Shown: piece after piece, positions 33,876-43,493 of the stretch | Position numbering within the stretch: position 1 is the first letter of the stretch | Layout: every line of letters starts with the position of its first letter | NCBI RefSeq assembly: GCF_902859805.1 | Contig: NZ_CADIKC010000002.1 | Location: 744,001 to 808,000 of the forward strand | Source: Paraburkholderia sediminicola | GTDB lineage: Bacteria; Pseudomonadota; Gammaproteobacteria; Burkholderiales; Burkholderiaceae | DNA: 64,000 nucleotides | Direction: 5' to 3' | The notes under the pieces: model-generated | Seen by the model: the letters and a program-made list of their open reading frames with translations, nothing else | Told to the model about the DNA's origin: nothing | The model's database searches: none | Translations under genes and position numbers: made by a program

Positions 33876-34883
33876 TCATGCCTCCAAGGCTGCCGTGTTC
33901 GAGAATTCGGCTGGCGGTAAGGTTTGTACGATGTTCATTGCCTGCTGCGCGAGGATGTTGGATTCCTCTATCGTCAGGAGCGCCGCGAGGTCCGCCCAAC
34001 TCCCGGGTGTCTCCTGCGCTTCTCTGAGCGTCCAGTAAGGCGCGAGCTTAGGATGGTTCAGAAACGCAGGGCCGCAGCGCACCACATGCTCGGCGTATCG
34101 GGCCTGATCATCCGGCTGATGCCAGCGCAGGCGATTTTTCGCCACTGCCAAGGCCGCCTCTATGCGATTGGCAACGGAGGCACGCTGCGGCCAATGAAGA
34201 GCTGGTGATAAGGCCAGACGCGCGAGCACCTGATTGACTAGCGCAATACGTTGAGCACGTTCCCAGACCTCGATGTCAATGCGCGCAAATCCGGCAATCC
34301 GTTCAGCTGAGTCCACGCCGGCTATGCGTACGACAGGCATGGCGAGTTCGAACCAGTTGCCGAACCATGGAAATCGCCACGTCGAAACCGGGCCAGTCAA
34401 GGCAGTCAATTGATCCGTGTCCAGCAGCCAACAGAGATTTGCGAATACGCGCGGATCGAAGAATCGCCATAACGCTCCGCTTCCTGACCGATTCCCCGTT
34501 CTGTCGATCGGCAGTACGAGCATCTGCTGCGCCAGGTGCGCAGCGAACGCGTCCGCCGACACGAGCGTCTCGAGAAACGCGAACACGCGCGGTTGTATCA
34601 AAGGAAACCGCTGCTGCGCGTCGAGTTCGTCTGACAGACTAGATTCCAGCCACTCTATCCGCCCAGCATCGCATTGACGCAAATCAATCAGCATTGGCAA
34701 GCCAGTAAAGTCTTTGCCCCAATTGGTCGGGACGCACATGCGTCCATAGAGCGACGCCAACTCTCCAGCATCGGGAAATGCACCCGGGTCGACCAAGACG
34801 TACCCGCCGCGGGAAAGCGAGGGAGGCTGACATACAGAAATCGCATCGGCCACACGCCACGTGGTTGAAGTCGATACCGTCAT
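33876..34883 (-). CDS. DUF4123-domain T6SS adaptor/chaperone
   Basis: A 335-residue protein with the DUF4123 domain in the N-terminal half ('GGYVLVDPGAFPDAGELASL', 'PMLIDLRQCDAGRIEWLESS', 'ALWRFFDPRVFANLCWLLDT'). DUF4123 proteins load effectors onto VgrG (Tap/TEC, VasW). The C-terminal half is helical. Its ATG overlaps the vgrG stop (ATGA) and its stop is 5 bases from the effector start, so it is clearly dedicated to this VgrG-effector pair. Confidence 0.88.
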   Translation of the reverse strand: MTVSTSTTWRVADAISVCQPPSLSRGGYVLVDPGAFPDAGELASLYGRMCVPTNWGKDFTGLPMLIDLRQCDAGRIEWLESSLSDELDAQQRFPLIQPRVFAFLETLVSADAFAAHLAQQMLVLPIDRTGNRSGSGALWRFFDPRVFANLCWLLDTDQLTALTGPVSTWRFPWFGNWFELAMPVVRIAGVDSAERIAGFARIDIEVWERAQRIALVNQVLARLALSPALHWPQRASVANRIEAALAVAKNRLRWHQPDDQARYAEHVVRCGPAFLNHPKLAPYWTLREAQETPGSWADLAALLTIEESNILAQQAMNIVQTLPPAEFSNTAALEA

Positions 34884-37252
34884 GCCAACGCCACACTGTT
34901 TTCACCGGCCGTTGCCGCAGCAGCTTGTGATCCGTGACACGCGGCGAACGCAGGCAGTTTCCCGGCGATGCTATCGGGACCATCCCATTTGAAGTTGGCC
35001 ATCCTGATCGTGACTTGTGCCGGCGACGCGATCGTCACATTGCCGTTCTCCAGCTTGATATAGGCGCCGCCGCCGTCAGTGAGCGTGACGGATTTCCGGG
35101 CTTGCAGCACGACATGCCCCTCACTGCTGCTGACGGTCATGTTCTGCTGGGAAGTGAGCTCCATCTCGTCGCCTTGCGCCTGAATCTGCACTTTCCCCTT
35201 GCTCGCAAACAGCTTTACGCCCATCTTGTGTGCGAACAGAGAAATAGCTTCGCCTGCAGCGACGGTAAATTTGCGAAGCACACCAATGTCGGCGCCTTCA
35301 CCCGCGGTAAACGTCAGATTGGTGCCCGCACTATGCTGAATCGCATCCGGCGTGACGAGGGCAATCGATGAACTCGCAGACAGCAGGATCACAGCCTGCT
35401 GTAGATCCTTGATCTGATTCTGAAGAACCTGCTGCATGGCCTTTGCATCCGCCGCATCGGCTTGCGCGATTCTCGCCGCCTGAGCTAGCCCCTCCATACG
35501 GCCCTGCGAGTCGGCAAGGCGCGTCATCGCCTCTTGCATGTCAAGCTGCGCGCCCGTTGCGTTAGGCCGATCGTCGGATGAAACAAACAACCCCTTCCCA
35601 CCCCGGATCGCCCCCCAGCCCGACGTCCGCAACTCAAACCCCTCGCCGCGCTTCTGACGCTTGCCGTTGACCATATGGCCCAGGGTCAGCTGACTCTTGC
35701 CCGAGTGTTCCGTGGAAAGCTTCGCGTGCTCCTCACCTTCCCAGTCTTCAAACTCGAGCTTGTTGTCGCTCTGCGTACGAATCACATTGCGTGAGAGCCA
35801 ACGCTCCTGATTCGTGATCAGGTCCGTGGCCTGGCTGTGGTGATGGAACTGTGAGATGTATGGCTTGTCCGGATCGCCGTCCCGGAACGCAATCACCGCT
35901 TCCGTGCCGTCCAGCGCGGGGAAGTGGAAACCCGTCTGCAATGCACCCGCAAACGGCTTCGCGAGCCGCAGCGGCACACTTTCTCCACCCGGGTTCCACC
36001 CGTCAAAGTCCAGATCGAGGCGCACCGTGTAGTAGCCCTGCTGGGTCAGGTACGCGTACTTGTACTGGCCCGGCGACGTTACGCGCGCGCTCAACGTGCC
36101 GCTGATCATGGGCCACGCATCGTCTTCGAGCTTCAGACGGAAGCGCCGATCTGACGGAATCGCCCGATAGCTGTTGCGGTACGCCTGATCACGTGCACCT
36201 GTATGGGTGACCTCGATGACTACCTGGCCAGTGGCGGTGTCCCCCGGAGTATGGTCCTGCGAGGCGTCCGGCATATCCGCATCCATGCGCAGGATGCGCG
36301 CCGGCTGCAAGGCCAGCACATTGCCTTCGCCCTCATAGATGATCTGCCATGCAATGGCCGCCTCGTGGCGCAACTGCGCTTCCCACTGCGCGCCATCCTG
36401 GTCGAGGTGGTTGGTGCCGTAGATATACGGCTGGCCGTACGTGGTGGCATCCTTGCCCGCAATATTCGCTTCAGCACGGAACCGCTCCCACGCCTGATCG
36501 GGGTTGTAGTCCGCGACGGCAAACGACTTCGGCACGGTCTGCGCATGTATCTGGAGCGCGAACACTGTCTCGATCCCGGCCTCCAGCCCCGCCGTCTCGC
36601 GGTACGGTACGCTCAGTTCGGGTTGATAGATGTAGTGGTCGATGTCGTCGCCGAACACCACCATGTCTCCATGCTTGCCCTGAACGATGTAGCTGTAGAT
36701 GCCTTCCTTCTGCATCAGCATCTGGATGTAGGTCCAGTCCGTACTCTGGTACTGGAATCTGAATTTATGTTGCGGATACTGCCGGCGCAGCCTGAAGACG
36801 AACTGGTGGCCCTTGAACCCGTGACGGCGCAGGATCGACTCGATGATCTGTGGCCCGCTCTGCTGCTGGTAGACGCGGCTCGCGCGCGTGAGTCTGAGCC
36901 GCGCGAGGTGCGCCTCGACCACGATGCGGTAGCTGCTGAAGTCCTTCGTCGTCTTCGTCTTTGAGAAGCGCGTGATGCAACCGGCGAACACGCGCGGCGT
37001 GCTGCCATCCGCCGGATCGATCGTAAAGGTGGCATCGCGACCGAGATAGTCCGCCCTCGACAGGCTATCCGGATGAGTAAGCTCGACACTCACGCGATAC
37101 GGCTCGCCCATTCGCTCGACTGCCTCGAACGAAACCACTGACAGATCCTTCGCACTCCCTGTTCCAGGTACATCCAGAAAATAGGATTGCCGCCCAGTCA
37201 CACCTGAAAGCGCGGCGCCGTACTCCCTGACTCTCTCGTCCAAATCTGCCAT
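34880..37252 (-). CDS. vgrG: VgrG spike protein (TssI) with DUF2345 extension
   Basis: A 790-residue VgrG. The N-terminal gp27-like part begins 'GRQSYFLDVPGTG' and includes 'RRQYPQHKFRFQYQSTDWTY'; the gp5-like OB fold follows (about 340-450: 'FAGALQTGFHFPALDGTEAV'). Then comes the linker 'SRNVIRTQSDNKLEFEDWEG', and a DUF2345 beta-prism from about 620 ('LFAHKMGVKLFASKGKVQIQ', 'GHVVLQARKSVTLTDGGGAY'). No extra catalytic domain is seen at the C terminus. It is the first gene of the leftward T6SS operon, divergent from tssB. Confidence 0.93.
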   Translation of the reverse strand: MADLDERVREYGAALSGVTGRQSYFLDVPGTGSAKDLSVVSFEAVERMGEPYRVSVELTHPDSLSRADYLGRDATFTIDPADGSTPRVFAGCITRFSKTKTTKDFSSYRIVVEAHLARLRLTRASRVYQQQSGPQIIESILRRHGFKGHQFVFRLRRQYPQHKFRFQYQSTDWTYIQMLMQKEGIYSYIVQGKHGDMVVFGDDIDHYIYQPELSVPYRETAGLEAGIETVFALQIHAQTVPKSFAVADYNPDQAWERFRAEANIAGKDATTYGQPYIYGTNHLDQDGAQWEAQLRHEAAIAWQIIYEGEGNVLALQPARILRMDADMPDASQDHTPGDTATGQVVIEVTHTGARDQAYRNSYRAIPSDRRFRLKLEDDAWPMISGTLSARVTSPGQYKYAYLTQQGYYTVRLDLDFDGWNPGGESVPLRLAKPFAGALQTGFHFPALDGTEAVIAFRDGDPDKPYISQFHHHSQATDLITNQERWLSRNVIRTQSDNKLEFEDWEGEEHAKLSTEHSGKSQLTLGHMVNGKRQKRGEGFELRTSGWGAIRGGKGLFVSSDDRPNATGAQLDMQEAMTRLADSQGRMEGLAQAARIAQADAADAKAMQQVLQNQIKDLQQAVILLSASSSIALVTPDAIQHSAGTNLTFTAGEGADIGVLRKFTVAAGEAISLFAHKMGVKLFASKGKVQIQAQGDEMELTSQQNMTVSSSEGHVVLQARKSVTLTDGGGAYIKLENGNVTIASPAQVTIRMANFKWDGPDSIAGKLPAFAACHGSQAAAATAGENSVALA

Positions 37253-37525
37253 CGTTGTTCACCCCGTTCTCAAGCGTGCCAGGAAGAAACGGCGGCGAAC
37301 ATGGTGTTGTCCGCGCGGTCTCCCTCGATCCGATGTGTGCGTTTGGGCACGGAAGGTAAACGGTTTCCCGATCGTTGTGAATGCCTTCACCCCTTGTTTA
37401 AAGTATTTTTTAAGCAAGATCCAATTATCAGACTTATCTCATATCAAAGACATGGATATCCGTGATAGCTTCTCCTACGACCTTGGTTGTACTGACTGTT
37501 ATTAAAAAACTAGAAGGATCGAAAG
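37253..37525. promoter_or_regulatory. Divergent T6SS promoter region (vgrG / tssB)
   Basis: A 273-base region between the two divergent T6SS operons. It contains an AT-rich tract (about 37390-37510) that stands out from the GC-rich surroundings, including 'tttaaagtattttttaagca', and a small dyad 'ggatatcc' near 37455. All T6SS genes are probably driven from here in both directions. No clear sigma-54 -24/-12 element or regulator site was recognised. Confidence 0.6.
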
Positions 37526-38032
37526 ATGAGTGAGAGCTTCCAGAATGAAGTACCAACAAGCCGCATCAACATCAAGCTCGATCTGCACACAGGGGGTGCG
37601 CAGAAGAAGGTCGAGCTACCACTCAAGCTGCTGGTGATGGGCGACTACAGCAACGGTCAGGACACACGCGCGCTCGCTGAACGCACAAAGGTTGACATCA
37701 ACAAGAACAACTTCAACTCCGTTCTCGCCGACTACAACCCCAAGGCAAAAATCGCTGTTGAAAATACGCTGGCTGGCGACGGCACGGAGCTGCCGGTCGA
37801 CCTCGACTTCAAGTCGATGGACGATTTCAAGCCGGACGTGGTCGCCGGCAAGGTACCCGAGCTGCGCGCGCTGATGGCCGCACGCAATCTGCTGCGCGAC
37901 CTGAAGTCGAATCTTCTCGACAATGCAACGTTCCGCCGCGAACTGGAAAAGATCCTCAAAGACCCGGCACTGTCCGAACGCTTGCGCACCGATCTGCAAA
38001 AGATCGGTGAAGCAACGCCGTCCGCCCAGTGA
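37526..38032 (+). CDS. tssB: T6SS contractile sheath small subunit TssB (VipA)
   Basis: A 168-residue sheath subunit that pairs with TssC to form the contractile sheath. Family landmarks: 'KKVELPLKLLVMGDYSNGQD', 'VDINKNNFNSVLADYNPK', 'FKSMDDFKPD' and 'LRALMAARNLLRDLKSNLLD'. AGAAGGA precedes the ATG. It is the first gene of the rightward operon, 26 bases before tssC. Confidence 0.96.
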   Translation: MSESFQNEVPTSRINIKLDLHTGGAQKKVELPLKLLVMGDYSNGQDTRALAERTKVDINKNNFNSVLADYNPKAKIAVENTLAGDGTELPVDLDFKSMDDFKPDVVAGKVPELRALMAARNLLRDLKSNLLDNATFRRELEKILKDPALSERLRTDLQKIGEATPSAQ

Positions 38033-38058
38033 CCGCGCAGCTCATCGAGGAACCCATC

Positions 38059-39606
38059 ATGGCAAAGAACGAAATCAATCTTCACGAATCGAAAGCGACG
38101 GAGACCGTCGTGCTGGACGCGCCAGGCAAGAGCGTCTACGAGGCGCTGTGCGAGAAGATCAACCTGACGCCGGTCAAGGCAACCCGGCCGTTCGATTCCT
38201 TCCAGAACGCGGATGCGCTATCGGAGTCTTCTTTAGACGAGCGCGTCGCGCAAGCGATGAACGTGTTCCTGAAGATGATCAAGGACTCGTCGCAGCAGGT
38301 TGATCGCCTCGACAAAAGCTTGCTCGATTTTCACATCGCGCATCTCGACCAGCAGATCAGCGCTCAGCTCGATGCGATCATGCACAACGAGACGTTCCAG
38401 AAAATCGAATCGGCATGGCGCGGACTGAAGTTCCTGGTCGACCGCACCGACTTCCGCAAGAACGTCAGGATCGAAGTGCTCGACGTTTCGAAAGACGCAC
38501 TGCGCCAGGACTTCGAAGACACGCCCGAAGTCATCCAGAGCGGCCTGTACCTGCACACGTACATTCAGGAATACGACACACCAGGTGGCGAACCGATCGG
38601 CTCGATCATCTCGAACTATGAGTTCGATCGCGGCCCGCAAGACATCGCCTTGCTACGCAACATTTCCAAGGTGTCGGCTGCGGCCCACATGCCGTTTATC
38701 GGTTCGGTGTCACCGCAGTTCTTCGGCAAGGATTCAATGGAAGAAGTCGCCAGCATCCGCGACATCGGTAATTACTTCGATCGTGCTGAATACCTGAAGT
38801 GGAAGAGTTTCCGCGATTCAGACGACGCTCGCTATATCGGCCTTACGCTGCCACGCTTCCTCGCGCGTCTGCCGTATGGTCCTGAAACGGTGCCCGTGCG
38901 TGCGTTCAACTACACGGAAGCGGTGAAGGGACCGGACCATACGAGCTATCTGTGGGCGAATGCGTCCTTTGCGTTTGCCGCAAACATGGTGAAAAGCTTC
39001 ATCAAGAACGGTTGGTGTGTACAGATCCGCGGCCCGCAAGCGGGCGGTCTGGTCGAAGACCTGCCGATCCACCTGTACGACCTGGGCACCGGCAACCAGG
39101 CCAAGATCCCGAGCGAAGTGCTGATTCCAGAAACGCGCGAGTTCGAATTCGCCAACCTCGGTTTCATTCCGCTGTCGTACTACAAGAACCACGACTTCGC
39201 GTGTTTCTTCTCCGCGCATTCGGCACAAAAACCGGCGCTGTACGACACGAAGGAAGCCACCGCAAACAGCCGCGTCAATGCACGCCTACCGTACATTTTC
39301 CTTCTGTCGCGCATCGCACATTACCTGAAGCTGATTCAGCGCGAAAACATCGGCACAACAAAAGACCGCCGCTTGCTCGAACTCGAACTGAACACTTGGG
39401 TCAAGACGCTCGTCACCGAAATGACCGATCCGGGCGATGACTTGCAGGCGTCGCATCCGCTGCGCGAAGCGAAGGTAATCGTCGAAGACATCGAAGACAA
39501 CCCCGGCTTCTTCCGCGTCAAGCTCTTCATCGTGCCGCATTTCCAGATCGAAGGGATGGATATCAATCTGTCGCTCGTCTCTCAGATGCCGAAGGCGAAG
39601 AACTGA
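38059..39606 (+). CDS. tssC: T6SS contractile sheath large subunit TssC (VipB)
   Basis: A 515-residue sheath subunit. Typical stretches: 'IESAWRGLKFLVDRTDFRKN', 'PFIGSVSPQFFGKDSMEEVA', 'LPYGPETVPVRAFNYTEAV', 'GGLVEDLPIHLYD' and the C-terminal 'VKLFIVPHFQIEGMDINLSL'. With TssB it forms the sheath whose C-terminal part is recognised by ClpV for recycling. The ATG at 38059 has GAGG upstream; the frame is open to a GTG overlapping the tssB stop at 38029. Confidence 0.97.
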   Translation: MAKNEINLHESKATETVVLDAPGKSVYEALCEKINLTPVKATRPFDSFQNADALSESSLDERVAQAMNVFLKMIKDSSQQVDRLDKSLLDFHIAHLDQQISAQLDAIMHNETFQKIESAWRGLKFLVDRTDFRKNVRIEVLDVSKDALRQDFEDTPEVIQSGLYLHTYIQEYDTPGGEPIGSIISNYEFDRGPQDIALLRNISKVSAAAHMPFIGSVSPQFFGKDSMEEVASIRDIGNYFDRAEYLKWKSFRDSDDARYIGLTLPRFLARLPYGPETVPVRAFNYTEAVKGPDHTSYLWANASFAFAANMVKSFIKNGWCVQIRGPQAGGLVEDLPIHLYDLGTGNQAKIPSEVLIPETREFEFANLGFIPLSYYKNHDFACFFSAHSAQKPALYDTKEATANSRVNARLPYIFLLSRIAHYLKLIQRENIGTTKDRRLLELELNTWVKTLVTEMTDPGDDLQASHPLREAKVIVEDIEDNPGFFRVKLFIVPHFQIEGMDINLSLVSQMPKAKN

Positions 39607-39639
39607 GCATTCGCAGCTCCCTGTCAGTAGCGTAGTACC

Positions 39640-39671
39640 GCTGCACGGCGACCACGCAGTCGCCGTGCAGC
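39640..39671 (+). terminator. Perfect hairpin between tssC and tssK (attenuator or mRNA-end hairpin)
   Basis: A perfect 13-base GC-rich inverted repeat (39640-39652 with 39659-39671) encloses a 6-base loop in the 120-base gap after tssC. No T-run follows, so it is not a standard intrinsic terminator. It could protect the abundant sheath mRNA from 3' decay or reduce read-through into tssK. Confidence 0.65.
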
Positions 39672-39726
39672 TCGCATTCAATGCGAAGCGGCTTTCGTCC
39701 GCCCCTTCGCGCACCAGCCGATCACG

Positions 39727-41073
39727 ATGAAGATAACAAGACCGCTGTGGGCCCAGGGGATTTTCATGACGCCCCAGCACTTCCAACAGCAAGCGCTATG
39801 GGACCGATTTGCCGACGAACGCGTCGCACGCATTGCGAGTCCCGAGCCATGGGGCGTAGGGCAGGTTGCGTTCGATACGCAGGCGCTGTCGATCAACCGG
39901 CTTCAGTTGAGCTCGCTTGCGATACGCCTGCCGGACGGGACTTTTGTCGATACTGAAACCGCTGATCGCTTGCCTGCTGTCCGCGATCTTACAGACGTTC
40001 CCGTCCATATCGACTCGGTTGTCGCGCTTGTCGGTCTCGCGCTCGTCGACCCGCAGGGCGGAAACTGTATCGAAGCTGGCGAGAAACCGGCTCGTCCGCG
40101 CCGCTTCGTGCGGGAATACCTGCACGTGGCCGACATTAACGGCGAGGGCAAGGAGGAAATCAGCATCGAACGGCATGCGTTGACGCTGCTGTTCGACTTC
40201 GAAACGGTGGGCGACTACGTCACCTGTCCGATTGGCCGGTTCGTACGCAACGCCCAAGGCCGGTTCGAGATCGATCCAGCGTTTGTCCCCCCTTGTCTGT
40301 TCCTGTCTGCCAACGAGCGGCTGACCGAACGCATGAACCGGCTTTCAGAAATCCTGGGGGCAAAGAGCGCGAGCCTCGCCATGCGCCGTCGTGAGCGCTC
40401 CGATCAGATTGCGGACTACGCGGTAGCCGACGTGTCACTGTTCTGGCTATTGCACAGCGTGAACAGTTCATGGCCGGATCTCGCGCGCCTCTGCCAGGCG
40501 CCGCACCAGCATCCCGAGCGGCTGTACGGCGTGCTCGCGCGTCTGGCAGGGTCGCTGCTGACGTTCTCCACCACCGAAACACTGCAGGCCATTCCACCGT
40601 ACGACCACCACGCGCCTGAGCCAGTGTTCGCGGAACTGGAATCGTTGATCCGTACCCTACTCGACACGGTGATACCGTCACGGGTCGTGCCAATCGCGCT
40701 GGAGCGCGTCAGAGGCACTATCTGGATCGGCAAGATCAACGACGAACGACTCGTCGACGGTGCCGACTATTACCTCTCGGTCCAGTCGAGCCTGCCGGCT
40801 CATGCGCTGCTCGAACAACTGCCGCGCCTGTGCAAAGCGGGCGCACCCGACGAAGTCGAGCAGATCGTCAACTCGGCGTTGCCCGGCATCCCGTTGCGCA
40901 CCATGTCGCGTCTGCCGGCCGCCATTCCGATTCGCGTCGAGAACCAGTACTTTGCGCTCGACGCTGCTCACCCCGCTTTCAAGCGGATGGTCGCCGCACG
41001 CGCTTGCCAGTTCTACGTCCCGGCTTCGATTCTGGATGTGTCGCTTGAACTCTATGCCGTATTGCCGACATGA
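39727..41073 (+). CDS. tssK: T6SS baseplate-membrane connector TssK
   Basis: A 448-residue TssK, the trimer linking the TssFG baseplate to TssL/TssM. Starts with 'PLWAQGIFMTPQHFQQQALW', the family signature; later 'LSANERLTERMNRLSEIL', 'LFWLLHSVNSSWPDLARL' and 'MSRLPAAIPIRVENQYFALD' near the C terminus. Its stop overlaps the tssL start (ATGA), implying co-translation. Confidence 0.96.
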   Translation: MKITRPLWAQGIFMTPQHFQQQALWDRFADERVARIASPEPWGVGQVAFDTQALSINRLQLSSLAIRLPDGTFVDTETADRLPAVRDLTDVPVHIDSVVALVGLALVDPQGGNCIEAGEKPARPRRFVREYLHVADINGEGKEEISIERHALTLLFDFETVGDYVTCPIGRFVRNAQGRFEIDPAFVPPCLFLSANERLTERMNRLSEILGAKSASLAMRRRERSDQIADYAVADVSLFWLLHSVNSSWPDLARLCQAPHQHPERLYGVLARLAGSLLTFSTTETLQAIPPYDHHAPEPVFAELESLIRTLLDTVIPSRVVPIALERVRGTIWIGKINDERLVDGADYYLSVQSSLPAHALLEQLPRLCKAGAPDEVEQIVNSALPGIPLRTMSRLPAAIPIRVENQYFALDAAHPAFKRMVAARACQFYVPASILDVSLELYAVLPT

Positions 41074-41741
41074 CATTTCCAGCTTCCACCGCTCGCGCCG
41101 CCACGCTTCTCCCGATCGCGCTACGCGACACGGCGTTGACCGTCACGAATCTGGCCACTCAAGGCGCACCGAGTATGCCGGGCGCTTTCGACGCGTTTCG
41201 CCAGAAGTGCAAGGAACAGATCGATCGCCTGCGCACAGAACTGGCATCTGCCGGTCATCCCGCCGATGTCATCGAAGACGCCACCTACGCGCAATGCGCG
41301 TTGCTCGACGAGGCCGCGCTCAGCAACCTGAAGGAAGGCGACCGCGACGCGTGGGAACGCGAACCTCTGCAGGTGAGCGAGTTCCAGAGTCACAATGCTG
41401 GCGACGAACTCATCGCGCGCATCGAACGTCGCCTGGCCCAGCCAAAGCCCGTGCTTCCGCTGCTTGCCATTTTCATCGCGGTGCTCGATCTGGGTTTCGA
41501 AGGCAAATTCGCGCTGAATGGTAGCGATGCACGCGCAGCACTGATGCGTGCCCTCGATGAGCGTCTCGAACGCCATCGCGACACGTCCGGTCCCGTTATC
41601 GTCAACGAAGGGATCACGCGCCGCTGGAGTGGACGTCTGTCACCGTCCGCCTGGGTGGTGGTCGCCTGCATCGCGGCGGGCGTCGTGTATTTTTCGGTCG
41701 ATCAGTGGCTGACCGCCTCAATCGCACAGATCGCACCTTGA
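41070..41741 (+). CDS. tssL: T6SS inner-membrane protein TssL (DotU)
   Basis: A 223-residue DotU-type TssL: a cytoplasmic helical domain ('AFRQKCKEQIDRLRTELASA', 'YAQCALLDEAALSNL') and a single C-terminal membrane helix near 195-212 ('AWVVVACIAAGVVYFSV'). It lacks a fused peptidoglycan-binding OmpA domain; the next gene supplies one separately. It forms the inner-membrane part with TssM and binds TssK. Confidence 0.93.
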   Translation: MTFPASTARAATLLPIALRDTALTVTNLATQGAPSMPGAFDAFRQKCKEQIDRLRTELASAGHPADVIEDATYAQCALLDEAALSNLKEGDRDAWEREPLQVSEFQSHNAGDELIARIERRLAQPKPVLPLLAIFIAVLDLGFEGKFALNGSDARAALMRALDERLERHRDTSGPVIVNEGITRRWSGRLSPSAWVVVACIAAGVVYFSVDQWLTASIAQIAP

Positions 41742-43480
41742 CGAGGCGAAGCTTGGCTGGCTATCCGTATCGAACGCTGTTTATGTGGAGCGCGACGCTT
41801 GCGCTCGTCTGGCTCGTGCTCTGCTCGCCCTGGTCACCCGGGTGGAACATGGTGCTCGCCGTACTGGTGGTTGTCGTCGCGCTTGTTGCCATCGTCATCG
41901 CAACGCAGCGGACTCGCGCCCGGCGCGAGGCAACCCGGCACGTGCTAAGCGCCATCGACACTGCCCTCAGTTCGCTCCCTGCCGACGTCAAGCGCAACAC
42001 GCCGCTGGTACTCACGGTTAGCGACGCCGAAAGACATCCTACTGATGGGTCCGACCATACGCATGGCGTGCTCGACGACGCGTTCGGCGCAGACCGGGTC
42101 CGTATCACGGACGCAGCAGTCTGGGTGCGTTGGGACGACCCCGCACGACTCATGCATCTTGCTGACGCCCTCAAGCGCTGGCGTGACGGACAAGGTCCGG
42201 ATGCGGTCGCCTATCTGATCGCCGCCGACAAAGTCGATAGCCAGGCCATTCTGGCAGCCGGCCTGAAGCGCTGGCGCTCGGCCATCGGCGAGGCGAGCCG
42301 CGCAGTCGGCTACGCATTGCCGGTATGTGTCGGCGTGTACGCGGAAGAAGCCCATGCGGCAGCCGACGGTTGCCCGTGGTTTGGTGTGTCCGGTGGATCG
42401 TCGCTGCAGATCGGCACACTGCCCGCACTCATCGCGTCGCGCACCGCACAGTACACGCAGTTCGCCATTCCAATGGAAAGGGAACCCCGCGCACACCGAT
42501 CCGCACGGCTCGATGCTCTCACGCGATGGACCTGCAGCGCGATATTGCCTGCGATGACCGACACGCAGCGCAACAGTCAGCCGTCACATATCGCCGCCTT
42601 CGGCGTAACCGCCATCGAAGGGCGGCAAACGCCGGGTTCGCTCTACGGTCAGTTTGTTTCGTCTATCACCGGCCTGACACTGCCAACCGTCGCCGGAGCG
42701 CGGCGGGTTTGTCCGCTACCGGAGCCGCTGATTCGCGGCATCCCGCATCAACCCGCAAGACAGGCCCTGCCGCGCGCATTCGCTCATGGCTTTCTGTGTC
42801 TCGCGGCATGCTTCTGCGCTGCCGCGGCCGCCTCCGCCTGGCAGAATCGCGCGCTGGTCGAACGTGTTACGACCGACATGGCGCGCTACAAGGCGATCGC
42901 GCCGGCCCAGGACGCGGCACGTATCGACGCACTGAAGTCGGTCAAACACGATCGCGACGAACTCGAACGCTACGCCAGCTCCGGCGTGCCGCCGCGGCTG
43001 GGCCTCGGCCTCTATCGCGGCGCTCCACTGCTGCCGCTTGTCAACACGTTGATCGCCAGCTATCAGCCACCGGCCCCGCCGCCGTCCACCATCGAACTCG
43101 ACAGCCTGTCGCTGTTCCGCACTGGCAGCGCCGTGCTGAACCCTGGGTCGAACCGCGTTCTGGTGGGCGCGCTGGAGATGATCAAGACGCATTCGGACAA
43201 GCGAGTTCTAGTCGCCGGCCACACCGACTCCGTCGGTATTCCTGACAGGAATCTGAAACTCTCCGAGGCACGTGCAGCTTCAGTACGCGACTGGCTCGCA
43301 GACGCATCCGGCATCCCGTCAACGCACTTCGCAATCCAGGGCTACGGCGATACCCGTCCGAAGGCCGCCAATGACACCGAGGCGGGGCGCGCGGCGAACC
43401 GTCGAGTCGAAATTACGCTCGTCCCCGATTGTCGTGACGATCGTGCAACCCAGGGCCATCCGGCCTGTTCATTCGAGTAA
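41705..43480 (+). CDS. OmpA-domain T6SS protein (TagL-like) with a TssM-like N-terminal part
   Basis: A 591-residue protein. Two membrane helices lie at about 24-40 and 48-67, a soluble domain follows (about 90-340), a third helix is near 358-378 ('AFAHGFLCLAACFCAAAAAS'), and a C-terminal OmpA/MotB domain ('AGHTDSVGIPDRNLKLSEAR', 'QGYGDTRPKAAN', 'GRAANRRVEITL') binds peptidoglycan. The soluble domain echoes the TssM N-terminal domain of this locus: 'ITDAAVWVRW' here, 'VTDDAVLLWS' there. It therefore looks like a TssM-derived membrane unit fused to a peptidoglycan anchor. The start is GTG 41705, or TTG 41738 overlapping the tssL stop. Confidence 0.85.
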   Translation: MADRLNRTDRTLTRRSLAGYPYRTLFMWSATLALVWLVLCSPWSPGWNMVLAVLVVVVALVAIVIATQRTRARREATRHVLSAIDTALSSLPADVKRNTPLVLTVSDAERHPTDGSDHTHGVLDDAFGADRVRITDAAVWVRWDDPARLMHLADALKRWRDGQGPDAVAYLIAADKVDSQAILAAGLKRWRSAIGEASRAVGYALPVCVGVYAEEAHAAADGCPWFGVSGGSSLQIGTLPALIASRTAQYTQFAIPMEREPRAHRSARLDALTRWTCSAILPAMTDTQRNSQPSHIAAFGVTAIEGRQTPGSLYGQFVSSITGLTLPTVAGARRVCPLPEPLIRGIPHQPARQALPRAFAHGFLCLAACFCAAAAASAWQNRALVERVTTDMARYKAIAPAQDAARIDALKSVKHDRDELERYASSGVPPRLGLGLYRGAPLLPLVNTLIASYQPPAPPPSTIELDSLSLFRTGSAVLNPGSNRVLVGALEMIKTHSDKRVLVAGHTDSVGIPDRNLKLSEARAASVRDWLADASGIPSTHFAIQGYGDTRPKAANDTEAGRAANRRVEITLVPDCRDDRATQGHPACSFE

Positions 43481-43493
43481 AAGGAGAAAAACA

